DNA of 6,747 nucleotides from JANRKG01 sp033763635 (lineage in GTDB: Bacteria; Cyanobacteriota; Cyanobacteriia; GCF-001939115), in assembly GCA_033763635.1 (NCBI GenBank), contig JANRKG010000436.1, positions 1-6,747 of the forward strand. The letters run 5' to 3'. Position numbers and translations under genes: made by a program. This document shows positions 1 through 5,918 of this stretch, piece after piece. The notes under the pieces were generated by a model. That model had not been told where the DNA came from, made no database searches, and worked only from the letters and a program-made list of their open reading frames with translations. The first letter of the stretch is position 1. The number at the start of each line of letters is the position of its first letter.

Positions 1-492
1 GGTCAGCCCTGCCATTCCTCCCAGCGCAATTCCCAACCCACCCAAAAACCGAGCATCAACCGTCTTACCCCAAATCAACCAGGCTCCCAGCGTGGTAAAT
101 AGAGGCGTGAGGTTTGCCAGCAACGTTGCATTCGCGACAGTGGTTTGAGTCAGGGACCATCCCCAAAGAACCAGATCCGCCGTAAAGAGAAATCCAGCGG
201 CGATCAATCCTCCAATTAGCCAAAATGGTTTAAGGGTAGGCTTTCCAGGGTCTTCAGCAACTTTTTTGGCAGAGGGTCGCAATCGATTAATCCCTTGCCA
301 AACTCCCAAAACCAGGGCTGTAATCCAAAAGCGGTTGAAGGCGATCGCCTCCGGGGAAAGTTCCCTTTCCCCAACCTTAATCAAGATGGCAGACAGGGAA
401 ATGGAAACAAGGGCAAATAAAAGAGCGGCGATCGCCGGAAGAGAAATTGTTTTGAAAGGAGATTCGGTCGAGAATTCTAATTGGGTCGTCAT
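1..492 (-). CDS. EamA/DMT-family transporter, N-terminal part (cut by window edge)
   Basis: This is an inner-membrane transporter of the drug/metabolite transporter superfamily; the substrate cannot be told from sequence. The visible 164 codons stay open to base 1, so the C-terminal half lies outside the window. After a polar N-terminus, hydrophobic segments appear at about residues 18-38, 50-68, 90-112, 119-141 and from 148 on. The first segment runs into SAILIKVGE and is followed by SPEAIAFNRFW, the usual opening of an EamA repeat. The stretch WGWSLTQTTVANATLLANL (110-128) is typical of the EamA substrate-path helices. The ATG at 492 was chosen; an in-frame ATG at 501 would add MIP, and neither has a strong ribosome site. 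Two HIP1 octamers lie inside the gene. It points the same way as the histidine kinase upstream but is about 450 bp from it, so co-transcription is unlikely. The family call is firm; function is unknown. Confidence 0.88.
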   Translation of the reverse strand, partial: MTTQLEFSTESPFKTISLPAIAALLFALVSISLSAILIKVGERELSPEAIAFNRFWITALVLGVWQGINRLRPSAKKVAEDPGKPTLKPFWLIGGLIAAGFLFTADLVLWGWSLTQTTVANATLLANLTPLFTTLGAWLIWGKTVDARFLGGLGIALGGMAGLT

Positions 493-628
493 GGGAATCA
501 TGCATCTCACGGAAGAAAAACAGGCTCTTCCCAGCGAAAGCCTGACTTTCGGGAGGAGCATCGACTCAAGAGTTTGTATCTTATCTAGCAGAAGTAAACG
601 AGAACCTCTGATCTAAAAGGTAAATTTT

Positions 629-660
629 GCGAAAAAATACAGGTTTGCAGCGAAAAAATA
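629..660. repeat. Two 11-bp direct repeats in helical phase
   Basis: GCGAAAAAATA occurs at 629-639 and again, without a mismatch, at 650-660. The start-to-start distance is 21 bp, which is two turns of B-DNA. Such spacing suits two protein molecules binding on the same face, although A-tract repeats can also arise by chance in AT-rich spacers. The pair lies about 130-170 bp upstream of the transporter start and directly precedes a 20-bp palindrome. The repeat is seen directly; any regulatory role is inferred. Confidence 0.6.
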
Positions 661-661
661 A

Positions 662-681
662 TTAAGTTTAATTAAGCTTAA
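662..681. promoter_or_regulatory. 20-bp near-perfect AT-rich palindrome, possible operator
   Basis: The sequence TTAAGTTTAATTAAGCTTAA reads the same on both strands except for one pair (bases 667 and 676), which could still form a G-U pair in RNA. It is centred on TTAATTAA. A dyad of this size upstream of a gene is often an operator for a dimeric regulator. No family of regulator can be assigned, and AT-rich palindromes also occur by chance. Confidence 0.4.
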
Positions 682-905
682 AGCAGTAAAGTTGACCAGG
701 CTGTGAGAAACAATGCAGCGCATAAACCTGTCCGCAGAATGGCAAAAGCTTGGATAGGTAAGCGTCACAGGCACCAAAAGCTTTCTACCCAAAGGATATC
801 GGATAGGAAGAAGGATTCCTGTCTGATCTTATCAAAATGTTACAAAAAGAACAGCCATTGAATTCCAGGATACAACTCTATTTTCGATTTCTGGTAAACA
901 AAGAT

Positions 906-929
906 AAAAAAAGGGTAATAGTTTCACCC
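906..929 (-). terminator. Likely intrinsic terminator of the histidine kinase gene
   Basis: Read on the minus strand, GGGTGA (929-924) pairs with TTACCC (918-913) as a 6-bp stem with one G-U pair and a 5-nt loop. It is followed at once by seven T (912-906). It starts 20 bases after the kinase stop codon at 949-951. The upstream arm lies in the third copy of a heptamer tandem repeat. The stem is short, so the strength is uncertain, but placement and T-run fit well. Confidence 0.6.
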
Positions 930-945
930 ATCACCCATCACCCAT
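925..945. repeat. Heptanucleotide tandem repeat, three perfect copies
   Basis: CACCCAT is repeated three times without mismatch (925-931, 932-938, 939-945; ATGGGTG on the minus strand). It sits three bases beyond the stop codon of the histidine kinase. Short tandem heptamers (STRR-type) are known from cyanobacterial intergenic regions. Copy number in such arrays often varies between strains. One copy supplies the upstream arm of the predicted terminator. Confidence 0.85.
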
Positions 946-948
946 TTT

Positions 949-2544
949 CTATACCAACTGACTCAACCCGGCCCCTTCTTCCATCTTCACAGATTGACAA
1001 GTCGGAATCTCAATCTCAAATTCAGTGCCTTTCCCAACTTCAGACGTACAACGCAACTGGCCCCCATGTTTTTCCACCACAATTTGATAACTGATGGCTA
1101 ATCCTAACCCTGTTCCCTTGCCAATGGGTTTCGTTGTAAAGAAAGGGTCAAACAAGCGGTCTACAATCTCGGCTTTAATGCCCGGTCCATTATCGGAGAT
1201 TCGAATCAAAATCCGATCGTCCACTTTCTCGGTGCGAATCACGATCGCGGGGAGGGGCCGATCGGGCACGAGGGAATGGGGTGCGCCGTGACCATTTTCC
1301 ATGTTCCACTGACCCTCCTCGATCGCCTCATCAACCGCATCAATCGCATTACTCAAAATATTCATGAACACCTGATTCAGTTGTCCCGCGTAGCATTCGA
1401 TCGCAGGTAAATTGCCGTACCCTCGAAAGATCTCAATATTGGGTCGTTTGGAGGTGGCTTTGAGACGGTGTTGCAGAATCAATAAGGTGCTGTCAATGCC
1501 TTCGTGAATGTCCACAGGCTTCATCTCGGCCTGGTCCAGTCGGGAGAAGTTGCGGAGGGATAGTACAATTTGACGAATGCGATCGGTCCCCATTTTCATC
1601 GAAGCCAGCATCTTGGGCAGGTCTTCATGCAGGAATTCCAGGTCGATCGCCTCCGAATAGTCCATAATTTCGGGAATCGGATCGGGGTAATGCTGTTGGT
1701 AGAGCCGCAGCAGTTCTAGTAAGTCCTGAGCGTACTTAGAAGCGTAATTCACGTTGCCATGAATAAAGTTCACGGGATTGTTAATCTCATGGGCAACTCC
1801 CGCCACCAACTGCCCCAGACTGGACATCTTCTCTGTTTGGACCAATTGAGTTTGGGTTTGCTTCAATTCCTGAACCGTCTGAGCTAATTGATTCGCCTGT
1901 TGTTTCGTTTGCTCCAGCAACTCAGCCTGTTGCAGCGCTACTCCCAACTGAGTTGCGATCTGGGTGACGAATTCAATTTCCAACGGTTGCCACTGCCGAG
2001 GAGCCGCACACTGATGAATACAGAGCAATCCCCACAGCAGGTCTCCTTTCAAGAGTGGCACGATCAAATTCGCTCGAATGTGAAAGCGAGACAGTACCTC
2101 AATGTGGCAAGCACTCAAGTCCCCCTGAAGAATATCGCTAACCGCCTGAATTTTCCCTTTTGCATAATAAATTGAATACCGTTCGCCAAAGCAATGATCA
2201 TGAATTCGGGCAGCCAGGGCCGAGGGAAATTCAGGGGACACATCCTCGGACACAAACTCACCATCATTCCAGCCCGATTCAGGGTAGAACCGAAACACCC
2301 CCACCCGATCGGCCCCCAGTAATTGCCGTACTTCCGTTGCCGTTGCCTGAAAAATCGTCTCCAGATCCAGAGAGGCCCGAATCCGGGCAATCACTCCAAA
2401 AACAGCCTGTTGCTGCTGAGTGAGATACTGCACATCCACCTCTGGGGATGTACAGGGGACGATGCCTAAAAATTGCTTCATCTGCTCAAAAGCATCATCA
2501 TCTCGACAAAGGGAACGGAGCGTTTCTAAGTGGCTGGAGTTCAT
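949..2544 (-). CDS. GAF-domain sensor histidine kinase, putative DXCF-type cyanobacteriochrome
   Basis: This 531-residue soluble sensor kinase should autophosphorylate on a histidine and pass the phosphate to a response regulator that is not encoded here. A 45-residue N-terminus leads into a GAF domain (about 48-208), a Gln-rich coiled coil (about 205-238), a HisKA dimerisation domain with AHEINNP (251-257, phospho-acceptor His252), and an ATPase domain (about 385-515) with N-box Asn395/Asn399, DNGPGI (451-456), DPFFTTK (466-472) and GKGTGLGL (475-482). The GAF domain has DHCF (116-119) and ACHIE (145-149), the second-Cys and chromophore-Cys signatures of DXCF cyanobacteriochromes, then RANLIVPLL and LLWGLLCIHQC. 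Bilin binding is therefore inferred. The spacing from His252 to the N-box is long because of an insert near 270-315, common in cyanobacterial kinases. There are no membrane segments. ATG 2544 is the first start after an in-frame stop (2557-2559); no clear ribosome site is visible. The kinase call is near certain; photoreceptor function is likely but unproven. Confidence 0.93.
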   Translation of the reverse strand: MNSSHLETLRSLCRDDDAFEQMKQFLGIVPCTSPEVDVQYLTQQQQAVFGVIARIRASLDLETIFQATATEVRQLLGADRVGVFRFYPESGWNDGEFVSEDVSPEFPSALAARIHDHCFGERYSIYYAKGKIQAVSDILQGDLSACHIEVLSRFHIRANLIVPLLKGDLLWGLLCIHQCAAPRQWQPLEIEFVTQIATQLGVALQQAELLEQTKQQANQLAQTVQELKQTQTQLVQTEKMSSLGQLVAGVAHEINNPVNFIHGNVNYASKYAQDLLELLRLYQQHYPDPIPEIMDYSEAIDLEFLHEDLPKMLASMKMGTDRIRQIVLSLRNFSRLDQAEMKPVDIHEGIDSTLLILQHRLKATSKRPNIEIFRGYGNLPAIECYAGQLNQVFMNILSNAIDAVDEAIEEGQWNMENGHGAPHSLVPDRPLPAIVIRTEKVDDRILIRISDNGPGIKAEIVDRLFDPFFTTKPIGKGTGLGLAISYQIVVEKHGGQLRCTSEVGKGTEFEIEIPTCQSVKMEEGAGLSQLV

Positions 2545-2989
2545 AGGGGAAGTCTTTTATGGGAGAAAAGAAGACGAACGTAGGAGGCAATATACCAGGA
2601 CTCTGAATCGCAGATAGCTATGACTGAAGATAGACGAAGATCGGTAAACAAAAAGCCATAGTAATACCCTACAAAAAAAATCTTTTTCTGAAGTCGGGCA
2701 AACTTCGTACTGGGGGATCGTTTTTGAGAACATGCGATTGTGCGATTACTGACCCGTTATAAAGATACGTAAAATATTTTTTTATTTAGTAAAAGATAAG
2801 TTGATTAACCCGATCGCTCTTGGGAGATTTCTGCAAAACAATCTACCCACTGGTTTCGGCTTCGCTCAACCAGCACCCGCACCCTGAGCGCAGCCGAAGG
2901 TGTGCTATATGAAATGTCATTGAAGCCGAATCCTGTTTTCCGAAATTTTGGGCTGACAGGTGGGAGGTCACTTATGCTGGAGAGCAGGG
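2545..2989. promoter_or_regulatory. Divergent intergenic region between the histidine kinase and the Ser/Thr kinase operon
   Basis: This gene-free 445 bp must carry promoters for the histidine kinase (leftward) and the kinase pair (rightward). It contains an AT-rich stretch at about 2757-2803 that includes TATAAA at 2758-2763, a possible rightward -10 element but without a well-spaced -35 box. Just before it is an imperfect tandem 8-mer, TGCGATTG/TGCGATTA (2733-2748). A REP-like paired palindrome at 2850-2904 is listed separately. No small gene or classical RNA was recognised. Promoter positions are not resolved by sequence alone. Confidence 0.5.
2850..2904. repeat. REP-like paired palindromic element (two inverted units)
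   Basis: Two units with the core TGAGCGMAGCCGAA lie head to head. On the plus strand the left copy is TTCGGCTTCGCTCA (2855-2868) and the right is TGAGCGCAGCCGAA (2885-2898), complementary at 13 of 14 positions across a 16-nt loop. Each core is also flanked by its own inverted pair: CTGGTT/AACCAG (2850-2855, 2868-2873) on the left, and CGCACC/GGTGTG (2878-2883, 2899-2904, one G-T pair) on the right. Short GC-rich palindromes with this kind of core occur between genes in many cyanobacterial genomes. It ends 85 bp before the first kinase start and may lie in its 5' untranslated RNA. I infer a REP/BIME-like element; genomic copy number was not checked. Confidence 0.7.
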
Positions 2990-4342
2990 ATGGAGAGCGA
3001 AGGCATGACCGACCCCTCAGAGAAGGTTGCAAAGGAGTTCTTGCACGATCGCTACCAATTGCAAGCGCGACTGGACGGCAAAGAACGAGGTCGCAAAGCA
3101 GGACGGCAAACCTGGCTGGCGATCGATCGCCAGAGTCAAAAACAGGTGGTTGTTAAGCTTCTTAGCTTTAATCAAGATTTCCAGTGGGATGATCTGAAAC
3201 TGTTTGAGCGGGAAGCCGAAACCCTGCGGGATCTTTCCCATCCGGCGATTCCTTCCTATATTGATTGTTTTCAAGTCGATACAGGGAACCGTAAAGGATT
3301 CGCTTTAGTGCAGAGCTATCTTCCAGCCCAGTCTTTAGAAGCATGGCGGCGGGAAGGAAAACGCTTCCATGAGACGCAACTGAAGCAATTGGCCCGTGAA
3401 TTGCTCAATATTTTGATTTACTTGCATCAGCGCCATCCTCCTGTGATTCACCGGGATATTAAACCCAGCAATGTCCTGATGACTACTCCAAAATCTTCGA
3501 TCGGATCTGTGTATCTGGTGGATTTTGGCTCTGTACAAACCCTTGCTAATCGCGAAGGGAAAACCATGACAGTTGTGGGCACTTACGGCTATATGCCTCC
3601 CGAACAATTTGGCGATCGGGCTGTTCCCGCATCGGATCTGTACAGCCTGGGAGCCACCTTGATCGCCCTTGCAACCGGGATGGAACCTGCCGATTTACCC
3701 CACCGGGATCTGAAAATTGACTTTGCTCAGTTCACCCATCTAAGTTCTTCATTTGTGCGGTGGCTCCAGTGGTTAACGGACCCCGTTCTGGAACAACGCC
3801 CTGCCAATGCTAAAGTTGCCTTGGAAGGCTTAGACGATGCCCGAATCGTTGTTTCCTATACGGCTCACCTTTTCCAGACTCCCGTTACCCCCCTCGAATT
3901 ACTCTGGCGGGCCGTCTGGACCAGCACAGGACTAGGAATTACGATGGGAGGAGCCTATGGATCGCTCTATGGAACCATTCTCTGGCCTGGGGTTGGCACT
4001 CTGGTAAGTGCGATCGTAGGTGGATCGGTCGGGGCACCCCTGGGGCTATTTAATGGGCTGCTCATGGCGTTCTTAACGCACTCATTTTACTTCCCCTTGA
4101 AAAATCCCCGTCAGTATCGAAAAGTGATGACCCTGACAAGTACGGCAGTGTGTACCGCAGCCGGACTGGTCGGGATCGCGGTTGCAGTGGGTAAACTGTT
4201 TGGCTCCTCCGCCTATCCTATCTACCTGCTTTCCACTCCCATTGGGTTCACGGCCTCTGTGATTGCAGGATTAACAATGGGAGCGATCGCCCGCCATTAC
4301 GCTCGGTGGTATGAGCGTCGCAGTAAACCGGATCAGCCATAA
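2990..4342 (+). CDS. Membrane-anchored serine/threonine protein kinase with glycine-rich multi-helix tail
   Basis: This Hanks-type kinase should phosphorylate protein Ser/Thr with its catalytic domain in the cytoplasm. From ATG 2990 it has 450 residues. The kinase domain (about 20-285) shows VVVK (Lys56), the helix-C Glu in REAE (Glu75), HRDIKPSN (154-161; Asp156, Lys158, Asn161), DFG (178-180), activation-segment end GTYGYMPPEQF (197-207) and SDLYSLGATL (215-224). The glycine loop is degenerate: GxGxxG is replaced by a Lys/Arg-rich stretch. The tail (about 300-440) has roughly four hydrophobic segments (307-330, 333-362, 379-402, 409-433), the first two full of small residues and GxxxG spacings; no sensor domain is recognised. 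Start is uncertain: ATG 2990 has GGAGAG five bases upstream, ATG 3005 has GGAG nine bases upstream, and GTG 2960 is open but less likely. A closely related kinase follows after 19 bp, so an operon is likely. Substrates are unknown. Confidence 0.93.
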   Translation: MESEGMTDPSEKVAKEFLHDRYQLQARLDGKERGRKAGRQTWLAIDRQSQKQVVVKLLSFNQDFQWDDLKLFEREAETLRDLSHPAIPSYIDCFQVDTGNRKGFALVQSYLPAQSLEAWRREGKRFHETQLKQLARELLNILIYLHQRHPPVIHRDIKPSNVLMTTPKSSIGSVYLVDFGSVQTLANREGKTMTVVGTYGYMPPEQFGDRAVPASDLYSLGATLIALATGMEPADLPHRDLKIDFAQFTHLSSSFVRWLQWLTDPVLEQRPANAKVALEGLDDARIVVSYTAHLFQTPVTPLELLWRAVWTSTGLGITMGGAYGSLYGTILWPGVGTLVSAIVGGSVGAPLGLFNGLLMAFLTHSFYFPLKNPRQYRKVMTLTSTAVCTAAGLVGIAVAVGKLFGSSAYPIYLLSTPIGFTASVIAGLTMGAIARHYARWYERRSKPDQP

Positions 4343-4350
4343 GCCAAGTG

Positions 4351-4358
4351 AGGAGAGA
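4351..4358 (+). promoter_or_regulatory. Ribosome binding site of the second kinase
   Basis: AGGAGAGA lies in the 19-bp gap between the two kinase genes, with AGGAG six bases upstream of ATG 4362. It decides that start against the upstream in-frame ATG at 4311, which would overlap the first kinase and add 17 residues unlike a kinase N-terminus. Confidence 0.85.
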
Positions 4359-4361
4359 ACC

Positions 4362-5777
4362 ATGCTCGGTCAAGTGCTGGGAGAACGATACGAAATTCGG
4401 GAAGAATTAGGTAGACAGGTCGGGCGACGCACCTTTCTCGCTCAAGATCTACAAACTCAAACACCTGTTGTGTTGAAGGTGCTTTGGTTAGGAGAAGACT
4501 TTGATTGGCAAGAATTGAAGCTTTTTCAGCGGGAAGGGGAAATTCTTAAATCCCTCTCCCATCCAGCCATTCCCCGCTATCTGGATTACCTGGAGATCAA
4601 AACACCGGAAAAAGGATTTGTCCTGGTTCAGAGTTATGTCGAGGGACGATCGCTAGAACAACACTTGCAGACCGGACGGACCTTTAGCGAGGAAGAGGTG
4701 CGGGAACTGGCAAAAGCGTTACTGGAAATATTGATGGATTTGCACCGACGGCAACTGCCTGTCATTCACCGAGATTTGAAACCAAGTAATATTCTGTTGA
4801 CAAATCGATCGGGAAACAGTGTGGGGCAGGTGTATTTGGTGGATTTTGGGTCTGTACAAACCCTGGCGGCGCGGGAAGGAGGAACCCTAACGATCGTCGG
4901 CACCTATGGCTACATGCCCCCCGAACAGTTTGGCGGACAGGCGTATGCAGCTTCTGATCTGTACAGTTTGGGAGCAACTCTGATTTATCTCGTTACGGGG
5001 TTACATCCAGCAGAATTACCCCAGCAGAATCTCAAAATTCAGTTTCGATCGCAAGTTTCCCTGAGTCCGGCTCTGGCGGATTGGCTGGAATGGCTGACGG
5101 AACCCAGCCTCAACCGTCGCGTGAAATCTGCCCAGGAAGCCCTTAGAGCATTGGAATCCACAAAGTCTATCCGCACCCTTTCCCAAACGACTCCCCCTCC
5201 CCCCGATAGTGAACTGCTGATTGAAAAGAAACCCCATTCCCTGCACATTGTCTTCCCTGGAAAAGGGCCAACCTTTCGGACGATCGCACTCCTCTCGCTC
5301 ATTTCTCCGATTATCTTCTGGTTAATCCTTGTGGGTTCTACGCATCTAACTTTCGGAATCTTTGCGTTTTTGGGATTAACGCTTCCGGTAGGCGTGACCA
5401 TTGCTGTGATTGCCAGTTGGATACGGCAGACCCATCTTTCCATTGAAAACGATCGCCTGACCCTGACCTATTCCATATTGGGACATACCTGGAATGGTTT
5501 TCCGCCGATTCAGTGCCACGAGATTGAACGGTTGCGAGTCGTGAATTACTATCCGGGGCCTCAGAAACAATTTGTAAGTCTCAAAACTCGGCTTTGCATC
5601 CACACAAAACAACATCCCCATGGGGTAAATCGCCCCTTGCAGTTGAGTGAAGCAGAAACTTACTGGCTCGCGGATGAGTTGGGAGAATGGTTAGGAGTTC
5701 CAGTAGAGTCTACAGAAATTTTGTTGGAAGAAGTTCGTGAGTGGAATCCCGATCGCCCGGAAGACCAATGGCGATGA
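4362..5777 (+). CDS. Membrane-anchored serine/threonine protein kinase with C-terminal soluble domain
   Basis: This is a second Hanks-type kinase, 471 residues, paralogous to the one just upstream. The kinase domain (about 8-268) shows VVLK (Lys39), REGE (Glu58), HRDLKPSN (136-143; Asp138, Lys140, Asn143), DFG (161-163), GTYGYMPPEQF (180-190) and SDLYSLGATL (198-207). The glycine loop is degenerate (ELGRQVGRRTFLA, 15-27). From VYLVDFG to the conserved ELP/DLP, a hand count gives 51 of 64 residues identical to the first kinase. A Pro-rich linker (TTPPPPD, 276-282) follows, then two membrane helices (about 306-326 and 332-353) and a soluble domain (about 355-450) beginning LSIENDRLTLTYSILGHTW. 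That beta-rich, PH-like-looking start is only a guess at its fold. Helix topology would place both kinase and tail domain in the cytoplasm. The gene lies 19 bp behind the first kinase with a strong ribosome site. Activity is very likely; substrate is unknown. Confidence 0.94.
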   Translation: MLGQVLGERYEIREELGRQVGRRTFLAQDLQTQTPVVLKVLWLGEDFDWQELKLFQREGEILKSLSHPAIPRYLDYLEIKTPEKGFVLVQSYVEGRSLEQHLQTGRTFSEEEVRELAKALLEILMDLHRRQLPVIHRDLKPSNILLTNRSGNSVGQVYLVDFGSVQTLAAREGGTLTIVGTYGYMPPEQFGGQAYAASDLYSLGATLIYLVTGLHPAELPQQNLKIQFRSQVSLSPALADWLEWLTEPSLNRRVKSAQEALRALESTKSIRTLSQTTPPPPDSELLIEKKPHSLHIVFPGKGPTFRTIALLSLISPIIFWLILVGSTHLTFGIFAFLGLTLPVGVTIAVIASWIRQTHLSIENDRLTLTYSILGHTWNGFPPIQCHEIERLRVVNYYPGPQKQFVSLKTRLCIHTKQHPHGVNRPLQLSEAETYWLADELGEWLGVPVESTEILLEEVREWNPDRPEDQWR

Positions 5778-5918
5778 AAAGAGTTCCTTCATTTGCAGGA
5801 AAATCTACCTTTTTTGAGTCCTTGCCTCTGTCAGTAGCATGATGTTGCGATCGGTGAAAGATTCAATACTGATTACGTCCATCCCGCGTTTATCGCGTTG
5901 ATATAGTGAGTGATTTTT

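Larger units (their letters stand above)
493..905. other. Gene-free region between the transporter and the histidine kinase
   Basis: No convincing gene is seen here. The short open frames on the plus strand are antisense extensions of the neighbouring genes with no recognisable protein content. The stretch should hold the minus-strand promoter of the transporter, but I could not identify a clear -35/-10 pair. What stands out is a cluster at 629-681 (direct repeats and a palindrome, listed separately). The rest shows only weak inverted repeats, for example AGGAA/TTCCT around 804-819. No tRNA or riboswitch fold was recognised by eye. Confidence 0.6.

Noticed and set aside
266..616. Open frame of 116 codons on the plus strand over the transporter
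   Set aside because: It is antisense to the EamA-family gene, has low-complexity composition and no recognisable domain, while the minus strand gives a coherent membrane protein.
925..945. Heptamer repeat as a CRISPR-like array
   Set aside because: The copies are contiguous 7-mers with no spacers, so this is a simple tandem repeat.
837..1094. Open frame of 85 codons on the plus strand at the 3' end of the histidine kinase
   Set aside because: It overlaps the kinase ATPase end antisense and its terminator; the translation of repeats and Ser/Pro-rich sequence looks non-coding.
1888..2423. Plus-strand open frames within the GAF domain region
   Set aside because: They are shadows of the histidine kinase, which has a full set of conserved motifs on the minus strand.
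2805..3032. Minus-strand open frame of 75 codons across the REP-like element
   Set aside because: Its sequence is driven by the palindromic repeat and it overlaps the start of the first Ser/Thr kinase; no family resemblance.
4311..4361. Earlier in-frame start of the second kinase at 4311
   Set aside because: It overlaps the first kinase, and AGGAG at 4351-4355 is ideally placed for ATG 4362, whose MLGQVLGERYEI start fits the family.
5784..5816. Possible terminator behind the second kinase (TTCCT/AGGAA with a later T-run)
   Set aside because: The stem is only 5 bp with an 8-nt loop and the T-run at about 5810 is separated from it by some eight bases, so it does not meet the usual pattern.
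5885..5897. CGCG-TTTAT-CGCG dyad upstream of the small exported protein
   Set aside because: A 4-bp dyad is too short to call an operator without conservation data.
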